From the NCBI GenBank assembly GCA_035547915.1, contig DASZTS010000106.1, positions 1 to 60,573 of the forward strand: a stretch of 60,573 bases of DNA, in the 5' to 3' direction. The notes beneath the pieces are model-generated. The model saw only the letters and a program-made list of their open reading frames with translations, was not told where the DNA came from and did no database searches. The DNA is from DASSFG01 sp035547915 (GTDB lineage: Bacteria; Planctomycetota; Planctomycetia; Pirellulales; JAICIG01). Shown piece by piece: positions 15,952-25,029 of the stretch. Each line of letters begins with the position of its first letter. The stretch's first letter is position 1. The position numbers and the translations under genes are program-made.

Positions 15952-16842
15952 TTACGAACCCGATCCGCCCGCGTAGAAGGCGGCCGTCGCGAGACCGGTC
16001 TTCGAGCGGACGAGCTCAGCCAGTGCGTCGACCTCGGCGTCGTCGAGCGAGGTTACAAAACTCTCGGCCGGGGGTCGGGCGACGGTATAGATCTGTACGA
16101 GTTGGATGCGGCCGCCGGCGGCGACGATTTCGTTCAGCCGGTCGCAAAATGCAGCCTGCTCGGCGAGCGACGGCGGCTCTCCTTCGATGCGCATGAAGAG
16201 CGCCTGGATGACGAGCGGGCGCACGCGCGCGGCCGCCGTGATGTTGTCGAGGATGCGGCGAAACGGGATCGTGGTGCGGTCCACCAGCCGAAAATACTCG
16301 GGCGTGCCTGCTTCGAGCTTGGCCCAGATCTCGCCCTGGTTGGCGTCGAGGATCGCCAAGCCCCGCTCGACCGCCGGCCTGTGAAACATGCTGGCGTTCG
16401 TGATGAGCACCAGCTTGACGTCATCGAGACCGTGCCGCCGCTTCAGTTCGGCACAGGCCGCGATGATCTCGTCGAAGTTGCCATACGTCGTCGGCTCGCC
16501 GTCGCCGCTGAAGGCGATATCGTTCAATCGTCGCAGGGCCGCGGGCGTGTGGGCGAATTTCTCTTCGGCGAACAACCGGCCGCTGGTCACGAGCCCGAGC
16601 ATTTCATCCAGCTCGCGCAGCAAACGGTCCGTTTCGACGAACCGCGTTTCGCTCTGCTCCACCCGGTTGACCTGGCAATAGATGCAGTCGAAGTTGCAGA
16701 TCTTGTCGGGGTTCAGGTTGACGCCGATGGAGATACCGTGCGAGCGCCGGCTGACCACCGGATAGACGAACCGGTTCTCGGCGAAATGTCGCGTATGTTC
16801 CGCAAACAGGGGCGTCGAAGGATCGCCCGCCGGCGAGGGCAT
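15952..16842 (-). CDS. radical SAM protein (COG0731-like Fe-S oxidoreductase)
   Basis: 296 residues. The radical SAM cluster motif CNFDCIYC (CX3CX2C) lies in PDKICNFDCIYCQVNR near residue 54; the third cysteine is followed by Gln rather than an aromatic residue. FSGDGEPTTYGNFDEII matches the GGE-like SAM-binding strand, here SGDGEPT, which is characteristic of the COG0731 group related to wyosine-tRNA enzymes. There is no SPASM cysteine cluster at the C-terminus, which ends in a short Gly/Ser tail. The substrate is unknown. A partial copy of the dispersed element separates its start from the gene that ends at 16920. Confidence 0.88.
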   Translation of the reverse strand: MPSPAGDPSTPLFAEHTRHFAENRFVYPVVSRRSHGISIGVNLNPDKICNFDCIYCQVNRVEQSETRFVETDRLLRELDEMLGLVTSGRLFAEEKFAHTPAALRRLNDIAFSGDGEPTTYGNFDEIIAACAELKRRHGLDDVKLVLITNASMFHRPAVERGLAILDANQGEIWAKLEAGTPEYFRLVDRTTIPFRRILDNITAAARVRPLVIQALFMRIEGEPPSLAEQAAFCDRLNEIVAAGGRIQLVQIYTVARPPAESFVTSLDDAEVDALAELVRSKTGLATAAFYAGGSGS

Positions 16843-16890
16843 TGTTACCTCGGCTGCGCTTTCGCCCGCCAGCGAACAGGGCCGGGCTGT

Positions 16891-16920
16891 GGAGCTCGAT
16901 CCGGTTTTGTCGGTTGCTCT
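16891..16920 (+). repeat. dispersed intergenic element, copy E (3' end only)
   Basis: The 30 bases GGAGCTCGATCC...GGTTGCTCT match the 3' end of the other copies (shared core CCGGTTTTGTCGGTTGCTCT). The upstream two thirds of the element are not recognisable here. It lies antisense between two minus-strand genes and its last base is in the stop codon of the gene at 16920-17192. Confidence 0.55.
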
Positions 16921-17192
16921 TATAACCGCTTCACTTCCGTGAACTCGTCGATCGACAGCGTCGACACCGAGCCGTCGTCTAATCGCAAGGTCACTTCGTC
17001 GCTGAAAACCTTGTCGTCACGGTTGCGGCGGAAGTGCAACCCGTGCCGCCGGCGGGTGACATGCTCGACCGTACCGCTGGTCCGCGTCGTCCAGACCTTG
17101 AGCCCGACTTTGACCTCGTGCACGACCTCGATCTCGTCGCCCGGTTGCAGGCCGTTGAGAACGTCGCGCGTGGTTAGTTCGATATCGGGCAT
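16920..17192 (-). CDS. small protein of unknown function, beta-rich
   Basis: 90 residues, no signal peptide and no membrane helix. The sequence alternates short beta segments with charged turns (QPGDEIEVVHEVKVGLK, TSGTVEHVTRRRHGLHFRR), which would suit a small SH3- or Tudor-like barrel. Its late segment DDGSVSTLSIDEFTEVKRL resembles the end of such a barrel. I do not recognise a named family. It lies between the radical SAM gene and ilvC on the same strand. Strong codon regularity and a good ATG make it likely real. Confidence 0.65.
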   Translation of the reverse strand: MPDIELTTRDVLNGLQPGDEIEVVHEVKVGLKVWTTRTSGTVEHVTRRRHGLHFRRNRDDKVFSDEVTLRLDDGSVSTLSIDEFTEVKRL

Positions 17193-17255
17193 GTATCTAG
17201 TTTACGGGTTGGGGGCCGGCGGGGAAAGACGAAGAGGAAGTGGTTAGGCGGGCCG

Positions 17256-17290
17256 CCCTCGCCCTAGCCCTCTCCCGGAGGGAGGAGGGG
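17256..17290. repeat. REP-like palindromic sequence downstream of ilvC
   Basis: The stretch starts CCCTCGCCCTAGCCC and holds the small palindrome CTCCC-GGA-GGGAG, followed by more purine-rich sequence. Similar GC-rich motifs are common as REP-type extragenic elements in many bacteria. It lies 13 bases after the ilvC stop, read on the minus strand, and could act as a terminator. Only one copy is seen in this window. Confidence 0.4.
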
Positions 17291-17302
17291 ATTTCTTCGA
17301 TC

Positions 17303-18307
17303 TCAGACTTCCTTGGCGTTGATCCAGCTCATGAGGCGACGCAGGCGGCGGCCGACGTCTTCGATGCTGTGCGATCGCTCGCGGCGACGGGTGGCCTTGA
17401 AGGCGGGGGCGTTGGCCTTGTTCTCCAAGATCCATTCGCGGGCGAACTGGCCGCTCTGGATCTCGTGGAGAATCTTCTTCATCTCGGCCTTCGTCTCGTC
17501 GGTCACGATGCGCGGACCGCGCGTATAATCGCCGTATTCGGCCGTGTTCGAGACGCTGTATCGCATGTAGTTCAACCCGCCTTGATAGAACAGGTCGACG
17601 ATCAACTTCAATTCGTGCATGCACTCGAAATAGGCCATCTCGGGCTGATAACCGGCTTCGATCAGCGTCTCGTAGGCGGCCTTCACCAATGCGCTGACAC
17701 CGCCGCAGAGCACGACCTGTTCGCCGAACAGATCGGTTTCGGTCTCTTCGGCAAACGATGTTTCGATCACGCCGCCGCGCGTGCCGCCGATGCCCTTGGC
17801 ATAGGCCAGGCCGAGCTGCCGCGTCTTGTCGCTGGCGCCTTCATTCATAGCGATCAAACAGGGCACGCCGCCCCCCTTCTCGAACTCGCTACGTACCAGG
17901 TGACCGGGCCCCTTGGGCGCAACCAGCAGCGTATCGACCCCGTCCGGCGCCACGACCTGGCCGAAGTGGACGTTGAAACCGTGCGAACACATCAGGATGT
18001 TGCCCGGCTTGAGGTGCGGCCGCACGCTCTGACGGTAGATGTCGCCCTGCACCTCGTCGGGCAGGAGCATGTTGACCATGTCGGCCTTCTCGGTCGCCTC
18101 TTCGGCCGAGACCGGTTGGAAGCCGTGGCTGATCGCCAGGTCGTAATTCGGGCTGCCGGGCCGCTGGCCGACGATCACCGTGCAACCGCTGTCGCGCAGG
18201 TTTTGGGCGTGGGCGTGGCCTTGCGAACCATAACCCAGGATGGCGATTGTCTTGCCCTTGAGGAGCGAAAGGTCGGCGTCTTTGTCGTAATAAATCTTGG
18301 CAGGCAT
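17303..18307 (-). CDS. ilvC: ketol-acid reductoisomerase, class I
   Basis: 334 residues, the usual length of the short class I enzyme. MPAKIYYDKDADLSLLKGK is the typical start; the Rossmann motif GYGSQGHAHA follows at about 26-35 and binds NADPH. Mg-binding acidic residues occur in LLPDEVQGDIY, in GGTRGGVIETSFAEETETDLFGEQ and in FECMHELKLIVDL. It catalyses the second common step of valine, leucine and isoleucine synthesis. The ilvN gene ends 76 bases upstream, so the pair is probably one transcript; ilvB is not in the window. Confidence 0.97.
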   Translation of the reverse strand: MPAKIYYDKDADLSLLKGKTIAILGYGSQGHAHAQNLRDSGCTVIVGQRPGSPNYDLAISHGFQPVSAEEATEKADMVNMLLPDEVQGDIYRQSVRPHLKPGNILMCSHGFNVHFGQVVAPDGVDTLLVAPKGPGHLVRSEFEKGGGVPCLIAMNEGASDKTRQLGLAYAKGIGGTRGGVIETSFAEETETDLFGEQVVLCGGVSALVKAAYETLIEAGYQPEMAYFECMHELKLIVDLFYQGGLNYMRYSVSNTAEYGDYTRGPRIVTDETKAEMKKILHEIQSGQFAREWILENKANAPAFKATRRRERSHSIEDVGRRLRRLMSWINAKEV

Positions 18308-18383
18308 GGCTGGTGCGAAAAAGGGGGCTGGTGGTGTTTGCTGAACCGGTTCGTCCGGCCGGCGATCGATGCCGGGGCGCGTC

Positions 18384-18890
18384 TTAGGATGCGGGCTGCT
18401 CGGCCGGTTTACGTGCCCCTCGAACCATGGCGATCCGACCGGTACGGACCAGTTCTTTGATGCCGAAGGGCCGGATGAGTTCGATAAAGGCTTCGATCTT
18501 CCGTTCCTGGCCCGATATCTCGATCATCACTTCCTCGGGACAGACGTCGACGATGCGTCCGCGGAAGACCTCGACCAGTTCCTTGATCTGGCTGCGCGTG
18601 CTCCCCGAATCGGCCGCGACCTTGACCAGCATCAGATCGCGTTCGACGAAATCCTGCGAGCTGACGTCGAGCACGCGGACCACGGTCACGATCTTTTCGA
18701 GTTGCTTGCGAACCTGCTCGAGTACACTGTCGTCGCCGACGACAACGAACGTCATCCGTGAAAAGTGGGGGTCTTCGGTCTCACCGACCGCTAGGCTGTC
18801 GATATTGTATCCGCGCGAAGCCAGCATGCCCGAGATGTGCGCGAGCACACCCGGGACGTTCTGCACCACCGCGGACAGCACATGACGCAT
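18384..18890 (-). CDS. ilvN: acetolactate synthase small (regulatory) subunit
   Basis: 168 residues from the ATG at 18890 (MRHVLSAVVQNVPGVLAHIS), the normal start of the family, with CGGAG 8 bases upstream. An in-frame ATG at 18944 would add 18 residues without homology. Residues 1-75 form the ACT domain with the GMLASRGYNIDSLAVG effector-site segment; the rest is the C-terminal regulatory domain with GRIVDV and IRPFGIKELVRTGRIAM. It should confer valine-type feedback control on the catalytic subunit IlvB, which must be encoded elsewhere. Confidence 0.95.
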   Translation of the reverse strand: MRHVLSAVVQNVPGVLAHISGMLASRGYNIDSLAVGETEDPHFSRMTFVVVGDDSVLEQVRKQLEKIVTVVRVLDVSSQDFVERDLMLVKVAADSGSTRSQIKELVEVFRGRIVDVCPEEVMIEISGQERKIEAFIELIRPFGIKELVRTGRIAMVRGARKPAEQPAS

Positions 18891-19064
18891 GCCGAACTCC
18901 GAACCGAGAAAAGGAATATCGTAATTTGACCCCGCGCCAGCCACAAGGGGCCGTGGCGGTACCTTTTGACCTCAGGCCAAGCAAAAACCGAAGAAACTTG
19001 GTCGGTTTCGTTGGCCTGGGAAGTGGGCGATCGCTTTTGACGATGCCGCGACGGGTGTCCGAGG

Positions 19065-19119
19065 CAGTGATTGCGAGGCTGGAAACGCCGCATAAGTGCC
19101 CGGATCGATGAATCACTAC
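19065..19119. repeat. 55-bp direct repeat flanking the ClC gene, left copy
   Basis: It begins CAGTGATTGCGAGGC and ends GATCGATGAATCACTAC. It matches 21292-21346 at roughly 45 of 55 positions, with the last 17 bases identical. This copy lies just beyond the 3' end of the minus-strand ClC gene. Confidence 0.6.
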
Positions 19120-19128
19120 ACGAGCGAT

Positions 19129-20973
19129 TCAGGTAACATCGTCCCGTCCAGCTTCGTTGGCACCATGCACATAACGCAGGTAAATCGCCGAAATGTCAGA
19201 ACGCTTCACGATTCCGATGACACGAGGCAAGGTACTGTCGTCGACCAACGGCAGCTCCGGTTGGTCGTTCTCGACGAACGATTCCAGGGCGTGATCGAGA
19301 CGATCCTGGGCTCGCAATGGAGTGATGTCGCCGCGCATGAGATCGGCTGCCACAACCAGCGTCCCGATGTGCGGTGACTGGGAGGCGAGGTGGACGTCTT
19401 CCAAGACCACGACACCCAGCAGATGGCCGTCGGCGTCGGCTACCGGCAGGCTGTGGCACATCGAGCGACTGAATCGTTTGAGGATTTCGGCTAAGGGATC
19501 AGCCGGAAGAAGCATCGGGAACTCTTGCGGTAGGGCGATGAACTGCCCCACACGGAAATCGGCGAGAACCTCCCGAACATAGTCACCGGTGTGGGCCGGT
19601 GAGCGGGAGCGGCTGGCTACCTGAGAACTATAGATCGACTGTTCGTCGCTCAACAAGAAGGCGATGGCGCAGACCCAAAGCGTTGGCAGCAGAAGGTTAT
19701 AATTACCCGTCAATTCGCTGACCATGACGAGCGTTGAAAAGGGTGTCTTGGCTGCGGCGGCGAAAAAGCCGGCCATGCCGACGATCACATAGCTGGCGGC
19801 GTGCGGCACCAGACCTGGCGACAGCCAATGGAGAGCAATTCCCAAGGCACCGCCGCCGCATCCGCCGATTACCATCGAGGGCCCAAACACCCCGCCCGAG
19901 CCGCCGCTGCCGATCGTCAGGCTAGTCGTCAAAATCTTTCCCATGGCGACCGCCAAAAGCAGCACGGCGAACCGGCCACCCGATTCGCCCGGCGCGTGCG
20001 TCATCGATTCCTGAAGAATCCCATAGCCAAACGACAGTACAGCCAGCACCCGCGGGTCGCTCCGCAATAAATAAAAAAGGGTCAAGCCGACGAGACCGCT
20101 CAAAAAGGCACCCAACGCGGGTCGGAAGTGCGGCTTGATCTCCAGTCGACGAAACAGGTGCGTCATCCCGTAGAAGGTCCGCACATAGATCGCGGCCAGC
20201 AACGCCATGCAAACCGCCAACAGCGTATAGGGCAACAAGCTGAACGGGTTGTTGAAGGAGAGCAGTGTCAGCAGCTCAGGCGAAAGCGAAAACAGAGGCT
20301 GCCAACCAAAGGCGATACCGAAGGTGGAATAGGCGGCCACACTGGCCAGCCCCGCCGGAATGATGACTTCCGATTCGAAATCAGGCGAGCGGTACAAAAC
20401 TTCGGCAGCGAACAGCGCTCCGGCCAGAGGAGCACGGAAAATGGCCGCCACGCCCGCACCCATGCCGGCCGCCATCAACACTCGACGGTCCGCGGCGCGC
20501 AGCCGCAACACGCTCCCTAGATACGAACCGAAGCCCGCGCCGATTTGAGCGATCGGCCCCTCGCGTCCTCCCGAACCGCCGCTGCCGAGCGTGATGGCGC
20601 TAGCCGCGATCTTGACCAGTGGCACGCGCGGTCGGATCAATCCTTGATGGTAGTGGTACGCCTCGATAGCTGCGTCGGTGCCATGACCTTCCGCCTCCGG
20701 CGCCAAGCTGTACACGATCCAGCCGCACAGCAAGCCGCCGACGGTCGGCACGAGCAGGAGGAGCCAAGGCCGGAATGTCTGATCGGTGTCAAGCACCAGC
20801 GGGGGCTCGCCTCCCGGCGATGTGGGACGGTAGCCGGCCACGCGGTCGAGCGCAACGTGCGAAGCGAGTTGGCAAGCAACGAAGAAGACGATGGCTCCCC
20901 CACCGGCGATCACCCCAACCAAGAGCGAGAGCAGCATCAAGCGGGCCCGCGATCGCAGTCGCTGGCGCCCCAT
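19129..20973 (-). CDS. ClC-type chloride channel with C-terminal CBS domains
   Basis: About 614 residues from the ATG at 20973; an in-frame TTG at 21045 would add 24 residues. It has some ten to twelve hydrophobic helices. The ClC selectivity motifs are GHGTD (about 96-100) where GSGIP is usual, GGREGP with the gating Glu at about 138, and SGGVFGPS near residue 370. The segment APLAGALFAAEV places Val where E. coli ClC has proton-pathway Glu203, a channel-like state. Two CBS-type segments follow (LADFRVGQFIALPQ and LMRGDITPLRAQDRLD) with HLLGVVVLEDV. It is bracketed by a 55-bp direct repeat. Whether it is a channel or exchanger needs a test. Confidence 0.9.
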   Translation of the reverse strand: MGRQRLRSRARLMLLSLLVGVIAGGGAIVFFVACQLASHVALDRVAGYRPTSPGGEPPLVLDTDQTFRPWLLLLVPTVGGLLCGWIVYSLAPEAEGHGTDAAIEAYHYHQGLIRPRVPLVKIAASAITLGSGGSGGREGPIAQIGAGFGSYLGSVLRLRAADRRVLMAAGMGAGVAAIFRAPLAGALFAAEVLYRSPDFESEVIIPAGLASVAAYSTFGIAFGWQPLFSLSPELLTLLSFNNPFSLLPYTLLAVCMALLAAIYVRTFYGMTHLFRRLEIKPHFRPALGAFLSGLVGLTLFYLLRSDPRVLAVLSFGYGILQESMTHAPGESGGRFAVLLLAVAMGKILTTSLTIGSGGSGGVFGPSMVIGGCGGGALGIALHWLSPGLVPHAASYVIVGMAGFFAAAAKTPFSTLVMVSELTGNYNLLLPTLWVCAIAFLLSDEQSIYSSQVASRSRSPAHTGDYVREVLADFRVGQFIALPQEFPMLLPADPLAEILKRFSRSMCHSLPVADADGHLLGVVVLEDVHLASQSPHIGTLVVAADLMRGDITPLRAQDRLDHALESFVENDQPELPLVDDSTLPRVIGIVKRSDISAIYLRYVHGANEAGRDDVT

Positions 20974-21291
20974 CGTCCATAGCTCGGGGACCCATCGAAG
21001 CGGATGTGATGGGGTGGGCGAATTGTGCCGGGGCTGAGGTACCAATTCTTAGCAATCAGTTCGGGTTCTTGTCGATGCGCTGCCAGGATCAAAAGGTAGG
21101 CGCCGAAGCGAATCGTATACACGTAGCTCGGCGGCGGTCACGTGCCGCGCCAAAACGTTGAAGCCCATCAGCGACGCTAGGCAGAGGACGAAGGGCGGCC
21201 CACGGGGCCGCTCCGGCAGATCAGCGGCAAAACTAACATTTGGGGTGCCGGCACGCAACCATATCGGCGGATCCGCCAACGGCATTCGACA

Positions 21292-21346
21292 CATTGATTG
21301 CAGGGCCGGAAACGCTGTATGTCTGCCCAGATCGATGAATCACTAC
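21292..21346. repeat. 55-bp direct repeat flanking the ClC gene, right copy
   Basis: It begins CATTGATTGCAGGGC and ends GATCGATGAATCACTAC, the same orientation as the copy at 19065-19119. It lies upstream of the ClC start and in the region before the hemQ gene. Confidence 0.6.
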
Positions 21347-21487
21347 GCTAGGCACTGATTTCAGGGTCTTCGTTTGGCGCAGGGGAAGGGGTATCACTAC
21401 GCAAGGGTAGCCCTCCTGCCCCGGTCGGCGAACGGCTGCTATCATACTGATTCACACCCGCGTTGCACCCCGCCCGAGCTTCATCCC

Positions 21488-22345
21488 ATGAGTTACGCGC
21501 CCCCTTCCCACAGGCCTGATCCGGCGGCCGCCGAAGTTTCGTTGCGGCCCAGCGAAGGGTGGCATTGCAGCCATCTCTACTATCGTTTCGATCGGTCGCG
21601 CCTGAAAGAAATGACCGACGCCGAACTGACCGCGGGCACCGCCGAACTGACCGCGGCCCTCGATCCTGCGGGTGCCGAGGCCCCGGCCCGCCTGCAAACG
21701 TCGGTCGTCAGCGGTCACAAGGCCGATTTCGGCCTGATGCTGATGGATCCGGATCCGCTCAGGATCGACGCGGTCCATCAACGCCTGATGGCCGGCCCCT
21801 TGGGCGTATCGCTCGTGCCGACCTATTCGTTTATCTCGATCAGCGAAGTGTCGGAATATGTGCCCACGCTCGAACAATACGGGCAGCGGTTGGTGGCCGA
21901 AGGTGAAGCCCCCGACGGGCCGGCATATCAGGCGAAGATGCGGGCCTACGAACAGCGCGAAACGATGATGCGCAAACAGCGGCTCACCCCCGATCTGCCC
22001 GCCTGGCCGACCACCTGCTTCTACCCGATGAATAAGAAACGCAAGGTGGGCGAGAATTGGTTCCTGCTATCGTCCGACGAGCGGCACAAGTTGATGACCG
22101 AGCACGGCCGCACCGGCATGAAGTTCGGCGGCAAGGTGACCCAACTCATCACGGCTTCGACCGGCTTCGACGACTGGGAGTGGGGCGTGACGCTCTGGTG
22201 CCGCAACCCCGAGTTCCTGAAAGAGATCGTCTACACCATGCGCTTCGACGAAGCGAGCGCCCGCTACGCCGAATTCGGTCCCTTCTACGTCAGCTACATC
22301 ATGTCGCCCGCCGCCATGCTCAAGCATTGCCGGGTCGGACAATGA
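21488..22345 (+). CDS. hemQ: coproheme decarboxylase / chlorite-dismutase-family protein (HemQ, ChdC)
   Basis: 285 residues from the ATG at 21488 (MSYAPPSHRPD); the frame is open upstream without homology. The conserved core reads CFYPMNKKRKVGENWFLLSS, then HKLMTEHGRTGMKFGGKV and FDDWEWGVTLW. The Tyr in YPMNKKR corresponds to the radical Tyr of actinobacterial and firmicute ChdC, and the His of EHGRTG is the candidate proximal ligand. In coproporphyrin-dependent haem synthesis it decarboxylates coprohaem III to haem b. The chlorite dismutase marker (distal Arg setting) cannot be judged by eye, but the YPMNKKR motif favours ChdC. No other haem genes are in the window. Confidence 0.9.
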   Translation: MSYAPPSHRPDPAAAEVSLRPSEGWHCSHLYYRFDRSRLKEMTDAELTAGTAELTAALDPAGAEAPARLQTSVVSGHKADFGLMLMDPDPLRIDAVHQRLMAGPLGVSLVPTYSFISISEVSEYVPTLEQYGQRLVAEGEAPDGPAYQAKMRAYEQRETMMRKQRLTPDLPAWPTTCFYPMNKKRKVGENWFLLSSDERHKLMTEHGRTGMKFGGKVTQLITASTGFDDWEWGVTLWCRNPEFLKEIVYTMRFDEASARYAEFGPFYVSYIMSPAAMLKHCRVGQ

Positions 22346-22438
22346 ATTAGCCCGGATCAAGGGTGATTCCGCGGCGCGTCATGCGATGTCGCCGACAACG
22401 TAGGCGCCAGACGCGCGAAGGCCGGGATCCGTACCGCG

Positions 22439-23206
22439 CTACTCGCCCTTCTTCGCGGGTGCTTCTTTCTTCTTCAGCCGCGGCGAGAGCACGATGGTCA
22501 CCTTGGTGTCGCGCGGCGGAATGCGGTCGGTGAACGCGGTGAAGAGGAGCTGACCCGCCTTGTCGGTGCTCTCGATCGGCAGATCGAGCATGGCCGACGA
22601 GAAGTTGGAGACGCAGATGAAGTCGCCGTGGTTGGCCAGATAATCACGCTTGCCCGATTTCTCGTCGACCCAGTATCCGCTCCCCGCGAAGATCCACGGC
22701 TGGCTCAACGACTTGCCCGTGCGCGCGTCTTCCACCCAATCCTGCGCCCAGGCAGTGCGGCGCTGGCCCGACTCATCGGTCCAATAGAGGCTGATATCGA
22801 CGATCGGACCATTGGCCGCCCGGTATTCGGGCACGAATTGCACGGGCCGCCCCGGGTCGGCTCCCAGGTGCACGAGCGCCGCGTGTACCTTGAAGGCCTC
22901 GACTGGCACGGAGAGGATCGACTCGTGTTCTTTCGTCCCCTCGGTACAGGCGAACATTTCGAGCTGTCCTTCGCGGAGCGCAACCTTGCCGACGACGATG
23001 ACCCGATTCCGTGGCCTGTCGATCCAGATGGGTTCCGTCGGAGAGAGCCGCACCGGCTTGCTCGGCGCCGCCGCGGCCTTGTCGCCATCGGCCTCGGCGG
23101 TCGATGGGGTTTTGTCCGCTTCGTCGGCCGAGCAGATGGCCGGCCGCGACATACCGAGCGCCAGCAGGGCATACGAAGCCCACAGGATCCAAGTTCGTAC
23201 ACGCAT
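22439..23206 (-). CDS. YdjY-domain secreted protein
   Basis: 255 residues from the ATG at 23206, which has AAGGAG nine bases upstream; an ATG at 23233 lacks one. A signal peptide (WILWASYALLALGMSRPAICSA) is followed by a charged, Ala-rich linker. The body begins PIWIDRPRNRVIVVGKVALR and includes GTKEHESILSVP, KVHAALVHLGADPG and HGDFICVSNFSSAMLDLPIE. I know these blocks from planctomycete YdjY-domain proteins. The C-terminus is Lys-rich. Its function is not established. It converges with hemQ and leaves only 93 bases between. Confidence 0.85.
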   Translation of the reverse strand: MRVRTWILWASYALLALGMSRPAICSADEADKTPSTAEADGDKAAAAPSKPVRLSPTEPIWIDRPRNRVIVVGKVALREGQLEMFACTEGTKEHESILSVPVEAFKVHAALVHLGADPGRPVQFVPEYRAANGPIVDISLYWTDESGQRRTAWAQDWVEDARTGKSLSQPWIFAGSGYWVDEKSGKRDYLANHGDFICVSNFSSAMLDLPIESTDKAGQLLFTAFTDRIPPRDTKVTIVLSPRLKKKEAPAKKGE

Positions 23207-23355
23207 GTACCGGCACTCCTTAACCGTTTTCATCTCGCGAAATCACCACTCTCAAGATAACGGGGTCTTATATGACGACGCAATGCAGGCGCGCGTGCCC
23301 AGTTTGCTTCGTAAACGGCGACGGGAAGAGCAATGGCCAGTCGCCCCGCAATACG

Positions 23356-24795
23356 TCAGTCGTTGACGGCCTTGTATTCGCCGTAGTTACGCTCCGCGAG
23401 CGTTGTGAGAAACACGTAGAACGGATTGATAGGGAGCGGTTGGCCGACGCCGATACCGATGGCGTTGATGGTGATGCGTCGGGTGAAATTGAGCCGTGAC
23501 ATCACCTCGACAATGTCGACCGGTCCGACGACTTTGCCGCCAGAAGGAGCGCCGTCCGTGAGGAAATAGACCGCCTCGGTGTCGAAGTCGATGGCCGCCT
23601 CGAGCGCGTCGTACGAATGCGTGGCGCCGCCCAGCCCCTGGAACAAAACCCAGGCAGCGGCCTGTTTCTTGTTCTCGGCCGAGGCCACCGTGAGCGCGCG
23701 CTGCCACGGTCTCACATTCCGGTCGAAGGCCAATACGTTGAAGTAGACGCCTTCGGGCAGAGCGTTGATGGCGTTGGTCAACTCGCGTTTGGCTGCTTCG
23801 ATGCGTGGTCCGCGCATGCTGCCCGAGGTGTCGATGACGAACACCAGCCGGGCCGCATAGATCGGCAGGCCGTAGTACAACGACTTCGAGACGAGCACGT
23901 CGGCCCGGTTGACCACACGCCCGCCGGCCGCCGCGAACCGAAACGTCTCGCGATTGGCCTTCCACCACCGTTCCCAAGCCGGCGGATCGAAGCCTAACTT
24001 CTCTCCGCTGATCGACGTGAGACGTTGGACGATGTCACCACGTACTTCGCCTTCGACGTTCGCCAGGATGGCCACCAGGGCATCGACTGCCGATTTCTCT
24101 TCGATCTTGTTGAGCGCCTGCACGACCGACCGCCGCACGCCGAAATGTTCCTTGAAGACCGGCCGCTTCGAGATCCGGAACAGCGTCGCGATGCTGGCGT
24201 CGTCGCCGGTCGCCCCCAATTGGTCGGCCAACGTGACGAGCAATAACATGCCGCCCTTGGGTCGCTTGGCGGCCTTGTCGAACAGTTGGAAGGCCTTCTC
24301 CTCGATATCCTTGTCGTCGGAACTGAGCGGCACGGCGAACAGAGCACAGGTTGTCTCGCTCGGCATCCCCTTGGCCGAATCCTTTTCGACGCTGGCCAAC
24401 AAGAACTTGCACACCTCGTCGCTGTCGCGGAAGGAAGCGAGCGTGGCATAGGCGTCCTTGCGCACGTCTTCGTATGGGCTGGCCATGCCCTGTTGCACAA
24501 GCAACTTCGCACAGTCGAGGATCGGGAATTCCTTCAGCTTCGTGAAGGCTTCCGCCCGCTGCTCCAGCTTCTTGCTCTTCATCATGCCGAGCGCGCTGCG
24601 CTGCACCGCACGGAACGCCTTGGCCTGCTCGGCCTTTTCTCGATCGGGGCCGGATTGTCCCGGCGTGACCTTGGCCGGTTTCGTTTTCGCTTCGGCAGCC
24701 GGCTCGTCGTCCGGTTCGGCCCACAAGATCGGCTGGTTCATCAACGCCAGCCAAGAAACCACCACGGCTGCCACAAGTCGGCGCAGCGTCATCAT
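23356..24795 (-). CDS. secreted protein with HEAT-like repeats and a von Willebrand factor A domain
   Basis: 479 residues with a signal peptide (LVAAVVVSWLALMNQPILWA). Residues about 60-270 are helical with HEAT-like spacing, for example YEDVRKDAYATLASFRDS and FGVRRSVVQALNKIEE. The VWA domain covers about 310-479 and has a complete MIDAS entry, FVIDTSGSMRG, plus FLTDGAPSGG near the C-terminal metal-contact position. This HEAT-plus-VWA layout is common in planctomycetes. The MIDAS suggests metal-dependent adhesion or protein binding outside the cytoplasm; the partner is unknown. Confidence 0.88.
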   Translation of the reverse strand: MMTLRRLVAAVVVSWLALMNQPILWAEPDDEPAAEAKTKPAKVTPGQSGPDREKAEQAKAFRAVQRSALGMMKSKKLEQRAEAFTKLKEFPILDCAKLLVQQGMASPYEDVRKDAYATLASFRDSDEVCKFLLASVEKDSAKGMPSETTCALFAVPLSSDDKDIEEKAFQLFDKAAKRPKGGMLLLVTLADQLGATGDDASIATLFRISKRPVFKEHFGVRRSVVQALNKIEEKSAVDALVAILANVEGEVRGDIVQRLTSISGEKLGFDPPAWERWWKANRETFRFAAAGGRVVNRADVLVSKSLYYGLPIYAARLVFVIDTSGSMRGPRIEAAKRELTNAINALPEGVYFNVLAFDRNVRPWQRALTVASAENKKQAAAWVLFQGLGGATHSYDALEAAIDFDTEAVYFLTDGAPSGGKVVGPVDIVEVMSRLNFTRRITINAIGIGVGQPLPINPFYVFLTTLAERNYGEYKAVND

Positions 24796-25029
24796 TCATA
24801 CCGTCCCTGGGCAACCGCGACCAAAGCGTACGGCCGCCCGTCAAACATCATCGCGAAGCCCGGCTCCCAGCCAACGGAAAGAAGCCGAAAGACGTCCGTT
24901 TCGCGCCGACTTCGGAGCGGTCGAAAACAGGTCTCTTCGGCAGCCTCTGCTGTCATTGTCGGGCGGCTTGCCGAACGTGTCAAACAGCCTAACTTGGTGC
25001 CGACGGTTAACGCCTGTCGCGGACAGTCT

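Noticed and set aside
15904..17247. Plus-strand open frame of 447 codons over the radical SAM gene
   Set aside because: The minus strand holds the CX3CX2C motif and a normal start; the plus frame has no recognisable content.
17240..18460. Plus-strand open frame of 406 codons over ilvC
   Set aside because: Antisense of a well-conserved ilvC gene.
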